NCBI GenBank assembly: GCA_902546795.1
Contig: CACCLK010000001.1
Coordinates: 1 to 64,000, forward strand
Reading direction: 5' to 3'
Length of the DNA: 64,000 nucleotides
DNA from: an uncultured Pelagibacteraceae bacterium
Lineage (GTDB): Bacteria > Pseudomonadota > Alphaproteobacteria > Pelagibacterales > Pelagibacteraceae
The number at the start of each line of letters is the position of its first letter. The first letter of the stretch is position 1. The notes below the pieces were generated by a model. It was given only the letters and a program-made list of their open reading frames with translations, searched no databases and was not told where the DNA came from. Of this stretch, positions 57,138-64,000 are shown piece by piece. A program made the translations under genes and the position numbers.

Positions 57138-57170
57138 AAGGCCCAGTTGAAAAACTGGGCCTTTTTTTTT
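57138..57170 (+). terminator. Intrinsic terminator between TRAP binding protein and permease
   Basis: AAGGCCCAGTT (57138-57148), loop GAAA, AACTGGGCCTT (57153-57163), then T to 57170. The stem is 11 perfect base pairs with a stable GNRA-type loop. It lies 14 bases after the binding-protein stop and 12 before the permease start, so it should cut most transcripts after the binding protein and give it an excess over the permease. Confidence 0.9.
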
Positions 57171-57181
57171 ATGTTCTTTTA

Positions 57182-59527
57182 ATGTCACAAGTTAATCAAA
57201 ATTTTTTTAAAAAACACGATGAAGAGGGCGGGTCCAGAAGAGTCCTTCATAATTGGAATCTTAAATTAGTTGGATTTTTGGCAATTACTTGGTCTCTTTT
57301 TCAATTATGGTATGCTTCACCTCTTCCATTTATACTTGATTTCGGAAAATTTATTGACGTTCCAGCAAGAGCAATTCACCTAGCTTTTGGTATGGGTCTT
57401 TGTTTTTTAGCTTACCCGGCGATCAAATCAAAAAGAAACTCATCAATAAATATCTCTGATTATACTTTAGCTTTTATTTCTACTTTAGCTACAATTTATC
57501 TAGTCATAGAGTACGAAGGTTTAGTTTATAGGCAGGGTATACTAGCATCATTAAATTTTTTTGGTCTAAAGATTCCTTATGAATTAATTCTTGGGGGTCT
57601 CGGAATTATTCTTCTGTTAGAGGCAACTAGAAGGGCCATCGGAATTCCTTTGGTGGCAATAGCTCTTATATTTCTATTATTTTCAATTTTTGGTCAAAAG
57701 ATGCCTGATTTAATCTCTCATCAAGGCTTATCAATCACAAGACTTGTTGGATACCATTGGTTCGGTGGAGAGGCAATTTTTGGTATACCCATAAGTGTCT
57801 CAGTAAGTTTTATTTTCCTTTTTGTTTTATTTGGCGCAACTTTGGATGCTGCAGGAGGTGGAAAATATTTCCTTAATTTAGCATTTGCATTAGTCGGTAA
57901 AATGAGAGGTGGGCCAGCAAAGGCCGCAATTTTAGCTTCTGGATTGACCGGATTAATTTCTGGATCTTCAGTAGCAAATACTGTCACAACTGGAACTTTT
58001 ACAATTCCAATAATGAAAAGGACTGGTCTTAGTCCTACAAAAGCAGGTGCTATTGAAGTTGCTGCATCTGTAAACGGACAAATTATGCCTCCAATTATGG
58101 GTGCCGCAGCTTTTGTTATGGCAGAATTATTAGGAATTTCTTATTTTACAGTTATTACTCATGCGTTCTTGCCCGCAATAATATCTTATATAGCTTTATT
58201 TTATATCTCGCATTTAGAGTCTGTTAAATTAGATATCAAGGGATTACCAGCAGATCAAATACCGCCATTAGGCAAAACATTTTTAAGTGGCATTCATTTC
58301 TTGATACCAATATTTATTTTAGTTTATTTATTATTAGTTGAGCGTTGGACCGCAGCATCAGCCGTATTTTATTCAATTCTATCTTTATTTTTAATTATTA
58401 TAGTAAAAGAAATTTTTACTGCAATTAGGGTTAACGAGAGTTTTGTTAGTGGATTACGAGAGGGATATAATAAAGTTATTACTGGATTAGAGAAAGGCGC
58501 TCTTAACATGATAAGCGTTGCAATAGCTATTGCAACCGCAGGAATAATTGTTGGTGCTGTTGCATCAACTGGTTTGAGCAACAATCTTATTGTAATCGTG
58601 GAGGCTATTTCAGGTGGTAATGTGATCACACTTCTTTTGTTAACAGCTGTTCTTTGTATTATTTTGGGAATGGGGTTGCCAACAACAGCAAACTATCTAG
58701 TTGTTGCGGCCTTGATGGCTCAGGTAGTTGTAGAGGTGGGAAGTGCTTCGGGCTATGTTTTTCCACTAATCGCTATTCACTTATATGTTTTTTATTATGG
58801 ACTTATGGCTGATGTTACACCGCCAGTTGGTCTTGCTTCTTATGCTGCTGCGGCAATATCAAAAGCAGATCCAATTAAAACTGGTGTTCAAGCTTTTTGG
58901 TATAGTTTAAGGACTGGAATTTTACCGATCGTATTCATATTTAATACTGAATTGCTTTTAATAGGTATTGAGAGTTTTTGGCACGGATTAGTTGTGGTTA
59001 TAACCTCTTTATCAGCAATATTAATTTTTACTGCGGCAACACAAGGTTGGTTCATAAATAGATTAAAATGGTATGAAATTATCGCTTTCCTTTTAATTTC
59101 AATGTCATTATTTAGACCAGGATACATTCTTGATAAATTTTATCCTAAATTTGAAAAACAAGCTCTTAATGTTGAGAAGATAAGTAGTATTGAATTTAAT
59201 CCTGAAAGAGAAGTTCATATAAAAGTAACTAGAAGAACAGAATATGGTGACAGGTATAAGCTTTTTGTGATTGAAAAAAATAGTTTTGAACAAGACTTCA
59301 GCTTCGAAGAATATGGAGTAAATTTGATTAATCAAGATGGAAGACTTACGGTTGATACTTTGAAGTGGAACGGTTTAGCTAAAAAGGCTGGAATTGAGAC
59401 TGGTGATGTAGTCAGCGAATTCAAAATTGAAAATCTAGACCGACCGGATAAAGCAATAATTTATCCTTTTTCATTTTTATTAATTTTCATTTTTGGATAT
59501 AATAATTATAGAAGAAAATTAAAATAA
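57182..59527 (+). CDS. TRAP transporter fused permease (DctQM type)
   Basis: A 781-residue inner-membrane protein with about 16-18 hydrophobic segments: a short DctQ-like N-terminal part and a DctM-like part. GLTGLISGSSVANTVTTGTF, VAASVNGQIMPPIMGAAAF, GMGLPTTANYLVVAALMAQ and LMADVTPPVGLASYAAAAI are DctM-type signatures of the TAXI permeases. The last ~120 residues form a soluble region with LKWNGLAKKAGIETGDVV, a PDZ-like pattern, matching the DUF3394-type tail seen on some of these permeases, then a final membrane span. Start ATG lies after the terminator with no clear ribosome-binding site. Confidence 0.92.
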   Translation: MSQVNQNFFKKHDEEGGSRRVLHNWNLKLVGFLAITWSLFQLWYASPLPFILDFGKFIDVPARAIHLAFGMGLCFLAYPAIKSKRNSSINISDYTLAFISTLATIYLVIEYEGLVYRQGILASLNFFGLKIPYELILGGLGIILLLEATRRAIGIPLVAIALIFLLFSIFGQKMPDLISHQGLSITRLVGYHWFGGEAIFGIPISVSVSFIFLFVLFGATLDAAGGGKYFLNLAFALVGKMRGGPAKAAILASGLTGLISGSSVANTVTTGTFTIPIMKRTGLSPTKAGAIEVAASVNGQIMPPIMGAAAFVMAELLGISYFTVITHAFLPAIISYIALFYISHLESVKLDIKGLPADQIPPLGKTFLSGIHFLIPIFILVYLLLVERWTAASAVFYSILSLFLIIIVKEIFTAIRVNESFVSGLREGYNKVITGLEKGALNMISVAIAIATAGIIVGAVASTGLSNNLIVIVEAISGGNVITLLLLTAVLCIILGMGLPTTANYLVVAALMAQVVVEVGSASGYVFPLIAIHLYVFYYGLMADVTPPVGLASYAAAAISKADPIKTGVQAFWYSLRTGILPIVFIFNTELLLIGIESFWHGLVVVITSLSAILIFTAATQGWFINRLKWYEIIAFLLISMSLFRPGYILDKFYPKFEKQALNVEKISSIEFNPEREVHIKVTRRTEYGDRYKLFVIEKNSFEQDFSFEEYGVNLINQDGRLTVDTLKWNGLAKKAGIETGDVVSEFKIENLDRPDKAIIYPFSFLLIFIFGYNNYRRKLK

Positions 59528-59531
59528 CGAT

Positions 59532-59681
59532 ATGTTAAAGCAGATTTACAGATTATTCTGCTATTTAGGTTTGCATAGATACGATGTGATTGATACAAAC
59601 TATGGTTTTGGCGCAGCTGGTTCAACACAAACAGTCAAGTGCAAGGATTGTGGACTTCAGAAAGTAAGACAAAAAAAATGA
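59532..59681 (+). CDS. 49-residue zinc-finger-like protein
   Basis: Too short for routine calling. It begins MLKQIYRLFCYLGLHRYDVI, continues with NYGFGAAGSTQTVKCKDCG and ends KVRQKK. C10 with H15 (Cx4H) and C37 with C40 (CxxC) could form one zinc site; the layout resembles short phage-type proteins such as the DUF1660 group, though that is only a resemblance. It starts 4 bases after the permease stop and its TGA overlaps the msrB ATG (ATGA), so it is likely translated with msrB. Function unknown. Confidence 0.65.
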   Translation: MLKQIYRLFCYLGLHRYDVIDTNYGFGAAGSTQTVKCKDCGLQKVRQKK

Positions 59682-60142
59682 ATAAAAAAAAAAGAAATTT
59701 TTTTAAATTTATTTTACTAACAGCTGTTTCAGTAAGTGTTGGTAAATATAGTCAATTATTTGCTCTAGAAAAATCAAAAATCCTCAATCCTAATTTAACA
59801 GAAGAGCAAAAAAAAATTATGTTTAGAGGAGGCACGGAACTTGCCGGGTCAAGTGTTTTAAATTTTGAGAAAAGAAGGGGCTCATATCATTGTGCTAATT
59901 GTAATGCTAAACTGTTCGAGTCAGTAGCAAAATATGATAGTGGCACCGGGTGGCCATCCTTTACAGACGCGATACCAGGAGCGTTCAAAACAAAAATAGA
60001 TTATTCGTATGGCATGAAAAGAATTGCTTATTATTGTGCTAAATGCGGTGCCCACCACGGACATGTTTTTAATGATGGCCCAGGACAATCTGGTAAAAGG
60101 TATTGCAATAATGGTGTTTGCTTAATATTTATACCTCAATAA
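59678..60142 (+). CDS. msrB: Exported peptide-methionine (R)-S-oxide reductase
   Basis: MsrB reduces methionine-R-sulfoxide in oxidised proteins. From ATG 59678 the protein has 154 residues. Residues 1-30 form a signal, with KRNFFKF resembling a Tat motif in which the first Arg is Lys. The zinc cysteines are C72/C75 (CANC) and C120/C123 (CAKC). SGTGWPSFTDAI, GHVFNDGP and RYCNNGVCL (catalytic Cys143) complete the family. An upstream in-frame start inside the 49-residue gene is not needed. It converges directly on the thioesterase gene. Confidence 0.9.
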   Translation: MNKKKRNFFKFILLTAVSVSVGKYSQLFALEKSKILNPNLTEEQKKIMFRGGTELAGSSVLNFEKRRGSYHCANCNAKLFESVAKYDSGTGWPSFTDAIPGAFKTKIDYSYGMKRIAYYCAKCGAHHGHVFNDGPGQSGKRYCNNGVCLIFIPQ

Positions 60143-60535
60143 TTAAGATAATATTTTCCAGGTACCATTTGCTGAGGCAACGATTCCATTTCCGTTTAAG
60201 ATCTCACAATAAATAAATATCAATGTATTTGTTTTTTTTAAAATCTTTACTTTACCGGATAGTATTTCGCCTGATTTTCCAGCAGAAATAAATTTTATAT
60301 CTAAATTAATAGTAACGCATCTTTTTCCTGAGGCTATCATATGAGCTGCAGTTCCCATTCCAGCGTCCGCAATAGTTGATAAATACCCACCGTGGGCTAT
60401 TCCTCCAGTATTCAAATGCATATCCAGAACCTTTGCTGAAAATTGATAATTTTCGTTATCAATCTTTTTGAAAGATAGACCGCCTAAATGTTTCATAAAA
60501 CCTTTTTTAGATTCGTCCATACTTTTTTTTATCAT
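60143..60535 (-). CDS. PaaI-family thioesterase (hotdog fold)
   Basis: A 130-residue hotdog-fold protein. The core motif NTGGIAHGGYLSTIADAGMG is the PaaI/YdiI thioesterase signature, in which the Asp is catalytic, and VTINLDIKFISAGKSGEI is the second conserved strand. It would hydrolyse an acyl-CoA or aryl-CoA. The start at 60535 overlaps the EamA gene by 29 bases; the ATG at 60520 would shorten the overlap to 14. Confidence 0.85.
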   Translation of the reverse strand: MIKKSMDESKKGFMKHLGGLSFKKIDNENYQFSAKVLDMHLNTGGIAHGGYLSTIADAGMGTAAHMIASGKRCVTINLDIKFISAGKSGEILSGKVKILKKTNTLIFIYCEILNGNGIVASANGTWKILS

Positions 60536-61406
60536 ACATAGGAGCTAATTGTGAAAAAATAACAGCAAATAGTATTAGCATAATACCGATTACTTTAATT
60601 TCAGTTAAATATTGACTTAGAATGATCCAGCCAAAAACTGATGCAAAAACACCTTCAAGTGAAAATATAATTGCAACAGGAGCAGGAGATAAATTCTGTT
60701 GACCATAAATTTGTAAAAGAAAAGCTAATCCACTCGATAAAACTCCTGCATAAATCATTTCTTTCCCATCTAAAGCCATATTTGAAAACTGAACATTTTC
60801 AAAGACTAAAGCCGCGCATAATGCGAAAAGTGATGCTAATAAGCATTGCACACATGCAATTGTGATTGGGTAATTGAATATTTTTAAGAATCTGGAAATA
60901 AAAACAATATGAAACGCCCAAAATAAAGCATTAAAAATTGCGATACTATCCCCAATTCTTACTTGAATATTTTCAAACTCAGTTAAAAGAATTCCACCGA
61001 ATAAACAAATTATTATTGATAGCCAAACCGATTTATGAATATTTTTTGAAAAAAAATAGTAAGCAACAAAAGGAACTAGAACTACATAAAAAACAGTAAA
61101 AACTGCTGTGTTTGCGACATCAGTGTAAAGCAAAGCGTATTGCTGCAAAATATTTCCTGCTGATAATAGAAATCCTATAAGAAGCAGATTAAAAATATTT
61201 TCTTTTTTTATAATTAACGATTTGATTTTACCATACTCAAAAATTAATAAAAAAGGTACCAATGTTAGAAAACCAAGGAACAGTCTTCCAAAAGTAAATG
61301 TAAATGGACCGTTATAGTCCATACCCATGTCTTGAGCTATAAAAGCAGATCCCCAAATTAATGAACAGCTTATTGCACAAATAAGAGAGAATATTTTTTT
61401 ATTCAT
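60507..61406 (-). CDS. EamA/DMT-family transporter
   Basis: A 299-residue inner-membrane protein with ten hydrophobic segments in two repeats, the layout of the EamA (DMT superfamily) exporters. SLIWGSAFIAQDMGMDYNGP and NALFWAFHIVFISRF are the two repeat starts, and SLEGVFASVFGWIILSQ lies near the end of the second. Substrate cannot be told; amino acids and metabolites are common. It lies 23 bases after aceF and overlaps the thioesterase. Confidence 0.88.
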   Translation of the reverse strand: MNKKIFSLICAISCSLIWGSAFIAQDMGMDYNGPFTFTFGRLFLGFLTLVPFLLIFEYGKIKSLIIKKENIFNLLLIGFLLSAGNILQQYALLYTDVANTAVFTVFYVVLVPFVAYYFFSKNIHKSVWLSIIICLFGGILLTEFENIQVRIGDSIAIFNALFWAFHIVFISRFLKIFNYPITIACVQCLLASLFALCAALVFENVQFSNMALDGKEMIYAGVLSSGLAFLLQIYGQQNLSPAPVAIIFSLEGVFASVFGWIILSQYLTEIKVIGIMLILFAVIFSQLAPMYDKKKYGRI

Positions 61407-61429
61407 GCTTTGTACTATTTTATAATTTC

Positions 61430-62677
61430 TTAAACAGCAAGTTTAAAAGCAAAATCTTTTCCAAGACTTTGAGACAAATGAACACAAAATCTAGCACCCT
61501 CAGCCCCATCTATAATTCTATGATCATAAGATAATGAAATCGGCAATATCTTTCTTGATAGATATTTTCCGTCTTGAAATACAATTTTATCAAATACCTT
61601 ACCAACTCCTAAAATAGCAACTTCAGGTGGGTTTATAATTGGAGTAAAAAAATTTCCTCCTATTCCGCCTAAACTTGAGATGGTCATTGATCCACCAAAA
61701 AATTCCTTTTTATCAATTTTTAAATCTCTACATAACTTACTTACTCTCCTTAACTCATTTGAAATCTTTTTAATTGACATTTTCTCTACATCTCTAATTT
61801 TAGGTACCATCAAACCATGAGGCGTATCTACTGCAAAGCCTATATGATAATATTTTTTGAAAGTAATTTTGTTAGTTTCTGTATCAATTGAACAATTAAA
61901 ATTTGGATAAGTTTGTAAAGCTTTTACTAAAGCTCTAGTTATGAATGCTAAAGGTGTAATAGCAACCTTCTCACCAGTATAAACATCTCTTAATGATTTT
62001 CTGAAAATTTCCATTTCAGTAATATCAATTTCATCGTGCTGAGTAACGTGAGGTATCTCAGTCCAAGATCTAACAAGTTGAGGTCCGGAAAGCCTTTTTA
62101 CTCTTGGAATATCTTTAATTTCTATTTCACCGAATTCTGAGTGATCGTACTCATCTTTGTATTTCGTCTTATTTATTTGACCTTCTCCAGATGATGAAAG
62201 TTTTGATTTAATATGTTTCTTCACATCTTCTACTGTTACTCTCCCTAATCTTTCAGTCCCAGCTATTTGAAAAATGTCCGCTCCCATTTCTCTCGCAAAT
62301 TTTCTTATTTTTGGACTTGCAGATTTTACTGCGCCCTCAACACTTTTAACTTTTTGTTGAGCGGTGCTAATTTTTTTTTCTGGGATTTCTTTATTTTCTG
62401 TTTCCTTGCTTGCACTGGTTTTTATTTCTGATTTTTTTTGACCAACTTCTAGTGACAAAATTAAATCACCTTTATTTACTTTGTCTCCGACTTTTACATC
62501 AATATTTTTAATTACTCCATTATGAGTAGATGGAACTTCTACACTGGATTTATCGCTTTCAAGAGTGATCAAAGAATCATTCTTTTTTATATTTTGACCA
62601 GACTTTACAAGAACTTCTATAATTTCAACATCTTTGAAATCACCTAAATCTGGAACTAAAATTTTCTCAATCGACAT
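61430..62677 (-). CDS. aceF: Dihydrolipoamide acetyltransferase, E2 of pyruvate dehydrogenase
   Basis: A 415-residue E2 protein. One lipoyl domain with LVPDLGDFKDVEIIEVLVK and the lipoyl Lys in TLESDKSSVEVPS, then a Lys/Glu-rich linker, a subunit-binding domain (ASPKIRKFAREMGADI to VTVEDVKKHI), and the catalytic domain with [20 protein letters not shown] and the overall layout match AceF of the homodimeric-E1 (AceE) type more than SucB. The E1 gene is not adjacent. It begins 21 bases after tRNA-Arg on the same strand. The E3 at 20875 may complete the complex. Confidence 0.9.
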   Translation of the reverse strand: MSIEKILVPDLGDFKDVEIIEVLVKSGQNIKKNDSLITLESDKSSVEVPSTHNGVIKNIDVKVGDKVNKGDLILSLEVGQKKSEIKTSASKETENKEIPEKKISTAQQKVKSVEGAVKSASPKIRKFAREMGADIFQIAGTERLGRVTVEDVKKHIKSKLSSSGEGQINKTKYKDEYDHSEFGEIEIKDIPRVKRLSGPQLVRSWTEIPHVTQHDEIDITEMEIFRKSLRDVYTGEKVAITPLAFITRALVKALQTYPNFNCSIDTETNKITFKKYYHIGFAVDTPHGLMVPKIRDVEKMSIKKISNELRRVSKLCRDLKIDKKEFFGGSMTISSLGGIGGNFFTPIINPPEVAILGVGKVFDKIVFQDGKYLSRKILPISLSYDHRIIDGAEGARFCVHLSQSLGKDFAFKLAV

Positions 62678-62698
62678 ATCATTAATGTAGCAAAAATT

Positions 62699-62775
62699 TG
62701 GTGCGCCTGCTAGGATTTGAACCCAGAACCTCCTGGTCCGTAGCCAAGCGCTCTATCCAGTTGAGCTACAGGCGC
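62699..62775 (-). tRNA. tRNA-Arg (anticodon ACG)
   Basis: On the minus strand the acceptor GCGCCTG pairs with CAGGCGC, followed by discriminator A and an encoded CCA. D arm GCTC AACTGGATA GAGC, anticodon stem CTTGG/CCAGG with loop CTACGGA (anticodon ACG), and T arm TCTGG GTTCAAA TCCTA-type are regular. The A at position 34 would be converted to inosine by TadA. The aceF ATG is 21 bases downstream on the same strand. Confidence 0.97.
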
Positions 62776-62801
62776 ATTATCATCAATTACCAAATAAACT
62801 A

Positions 62802-62831
62802 TTGTATTTAAAGGACTAACATCTATATATT
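62802..62831 (+). promoter_or_regulatory. Possible promoter of the thiolase gene
   Basis: TTGTAT (62802-62807) with TATATA at 62824 (16-base spacer) or TATATT at 62826 (18-base spacer) is the only clear pair in the 62-base gap. Either choice would start transcription within a few bases of the ATG at 62838, implying a nearly leaderless mRNA. The match is modest in so AT-rich a sequence. Confidence 0.3.
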
Positions 62832-62837
62832 ATAAAA

Positions 62838-64000
62838 ATGGCAGATAATGCAGTAGTAATTACATCAGCGGTAAGAACCGCAGTTGGATCATTGAACAGA
62901 AGCTTAAAAAATGTACCTGGTCACGAGCTTGGATCTGCAGTGATTAGCGAAAGTATTGACAGATCTAATTTAAAAAAAGACGAAGTTGATGAAGTAATAA
63001 TGGGACAAGTGTTAACTGGAGGAACAGGTCAAAACCCAGCGAGACAAGCTTCCATTCACTCTGGAATTCCAAAAGAAAAACCTGCCTTTATTGTTAATCA
63101 AGTTTGTGGTTCAGGAATAAGATCAGTTGCTTCAGGTTACCAAAGTATTAAGGCCGGAAACTCAAGTATAATAGTTGCTGGAGGACAAGAAAGTATGTCT
63201 TTAGCACCTCACGCAATTCATTTAAGAGATGGAAAAAAATTAGGTGATACTGAGATGACAGACACTATGATAAAAGATGGTTTGTGGGATGCATTTCACG
63301 GTTATCATATGGGTATTACGGCAGAGAATGTTGCATCAAAATTTCAGGTAACGAGAGAACAACAAGATAAATTTGCATTAAGCTCTCAGGAAAAAGCATT
63401 GAAAGCTCAAAAAGAAAATAAATTTAAAGAAGAAATTATTAATTTTCAGATAAAGTCAAAAAAAGCTCAAATCGATTTTAAAAAAGATGAGCATCCAAGA
63501 GAAGGAATTAATTTGGAAGCCTTAAAAAGATTAAAGCCAGTTTTTAAAAAAGATGGCACTGTTACAGCTGGTAATGCCTCAGGTATTAATGATGGGGCCG
63601 CTGCAGTAACAATGATGTCGTCTTTAGACGCAGAAAAAAAAGGTTTAAAAAAATTAGTAACAATAAAATCGTGGGCTAGCTGTGGAGTTGATCCTGCATT
63701 AATGGGTACTGGCCCAATTCCATCGTCAAAAAAAGCTTTAGATTTAGCAGGTTGGTCAGTTAAAGATTTAGATCTTTTAGAGGTCAACGAGGCTTTCGCA
63801 GCTCAAAGTATTGCTGTTCTAAAAACCTTAGGTGTACCAGAGGAGAAGGTAAATGTTAATGGCGGTGCTATTGCTATTGGACATCCTATAGGAGCTTCGG
63901 GTACTCGAATTCTTGTAACATTAATACACGAAATGATAAAACGTGACGTAAAGAGAGGTTTAGCCACATTGTGTATTGGTGGAGGTATGGGTATAGCAAT
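62838..64000 (+). CDS. Acetyl-CoA acetyltransferase (thiolase), 3' partial
   Basis: A type II thiolase that condenses two acetyl-CoA to acetoacetyl-CoA or runs in reverse. It begins MADNAVVITSAVRTAVGS. The acyl-carrying Cys90 is in NQVCGSGIRSV. EVNEAFAAQS, the His in IAIGHPIGASGTR and the second catalytic Cys in LCIGGGMG are present. 387 codons are visible and the family's usual length is about 392, so only the last few residues lie beyond the window. It diverges from tRNA-Arg/aceF. AtoB/PhaA type cannot be separated by sequence alone. Confidence 0.95.
   Translation, partial: MADNAVVITSAVRTAVGSLNRSLKNVPGHELGSAVISESIDRSNLKKDEVDEVIMGQVLTGGTGQNPARQASIHSGIPKEKPAFIVNQVCGSGIRSVASGYQSIKAGNSSIIVAGGQESMSLAPHAIHLRDGKKLGDTEMTDTMIKDGLWDAFHGYHMGITAENVASKFQVTREQQDKFALSSQEKALKAQKENKFKEEIINFQIKSKKAQIDFKKDEHPREGINLEALKRLKPVFKKDGTVTAGNASGINDGAAAVTMMSSLDAEKKGLKKLVTIKSWASCGVDPALMGTGPIPSSKKALDLAGWSVKDLDLLEVNEAFAAQSIAVLKTLGVPEEKVNVNGGAIAIGHPIGASGTRILVTLIHEMIKRDVKRGLATLCIGGGMGIA

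Noticed and set aside
63467-63787. 106-residue minus-strand frame inside the thiolase
   Set aside because: Antisense shadow of a thiolase whose catalytic motifs are intact.

Overview
The window is very AT-rich, densely packed bacterial chromosome. It has no gene-free stretch longer than 300 bases; the longest, 50466-50671, is 206 bases. Gene content and order point to a SAR11-clade alphaproteobacterium (Pelagibacter-like). The signs are a split F1-only ATP synthase operon (atpHAGDC), trmD-rplS beside leuCDB-asd-sdhCDAB-mmsA-mdh-sucCDAB-lpd, a Suv3-like helicase with fdxA and carD, a SAM-II riboswitch on metX, TRAP transport genes, and many overlapping or abutting genes. This is a judgement from gene content recalled from the literature; no database was searched.

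Layout. 1-11014 (+): tRNA/ribosome genes, leucine synthesis, asd, succinate dehydrogenase, mmsA and mdh. 11011-14482: a small accessory patch of two large GT-C-like membrane glycosyltransferase candidates and an 87-residue membrane protein. 14616-22278 (+): succinyl-CoA synthetase, the 2-oxoglutarate dehydrogenase complex and its E3. 22307-29113 (+): priA and the F1 ATPase genes. 29097-35663 (-): one long operon from a near-consensus promoter before rplU through rpmA, obgE, proBA, nadD, rsfS and ctpA to rppH. 35673-38266 (-): metX, metW and gloB behind a SAM-II riboswitch with its own terminator. 38327-47381: hisC-tyrA, plsC-lysA-lptM-argH, tlpA, a HIG1 protein, an esterase, an HNH nuclease, coq7, dsbB and yqaA. 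47391-50465 (+): a small membrane protein, a regulator with two helix-turn-helix regions, tRNA-Leu and an acyl-CoA ligase. 50593-50800: a compact unit for a 24-residue, extremely basic peptide. 50799-54657 (-): carD, fdxA, a TerB-like gene and the helicase. 54769-60142 (+): an aminotransferase, a TAXI-type TRAP transporter, a 49-residue zinc-finger-like protein and msrB. 60143-62775 (-): a thioesterase, an EamA exporter, aceF and tRNA-Arg. 62838-end (+): a thiolase cut by the window edge.

Together the genes form a streamlined aerobic heterotroph core. The TCA cycle (sdh, mdh, suc, lpd) feeds respiration and ATP synthesis, with amino-acid synthesis (Leu, Pro, Lys, Arg, His/Tyr, Met) and uptake by a TRAP system. 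The points that most deserve a second look are the ultra-basic 24-residue peptide gene (50672-50746), the apparent loss of both heme b ligands in SdhC and SdhD, and the metX leader. In that leader the SAM-II aptamer, a terminator and an in-frame upstream ATG overlap. Several genes are too short for routine calling: the 24-residue peptide, a 36-residue LptM-like lipoprotein and a 49-residue CxxC protein.
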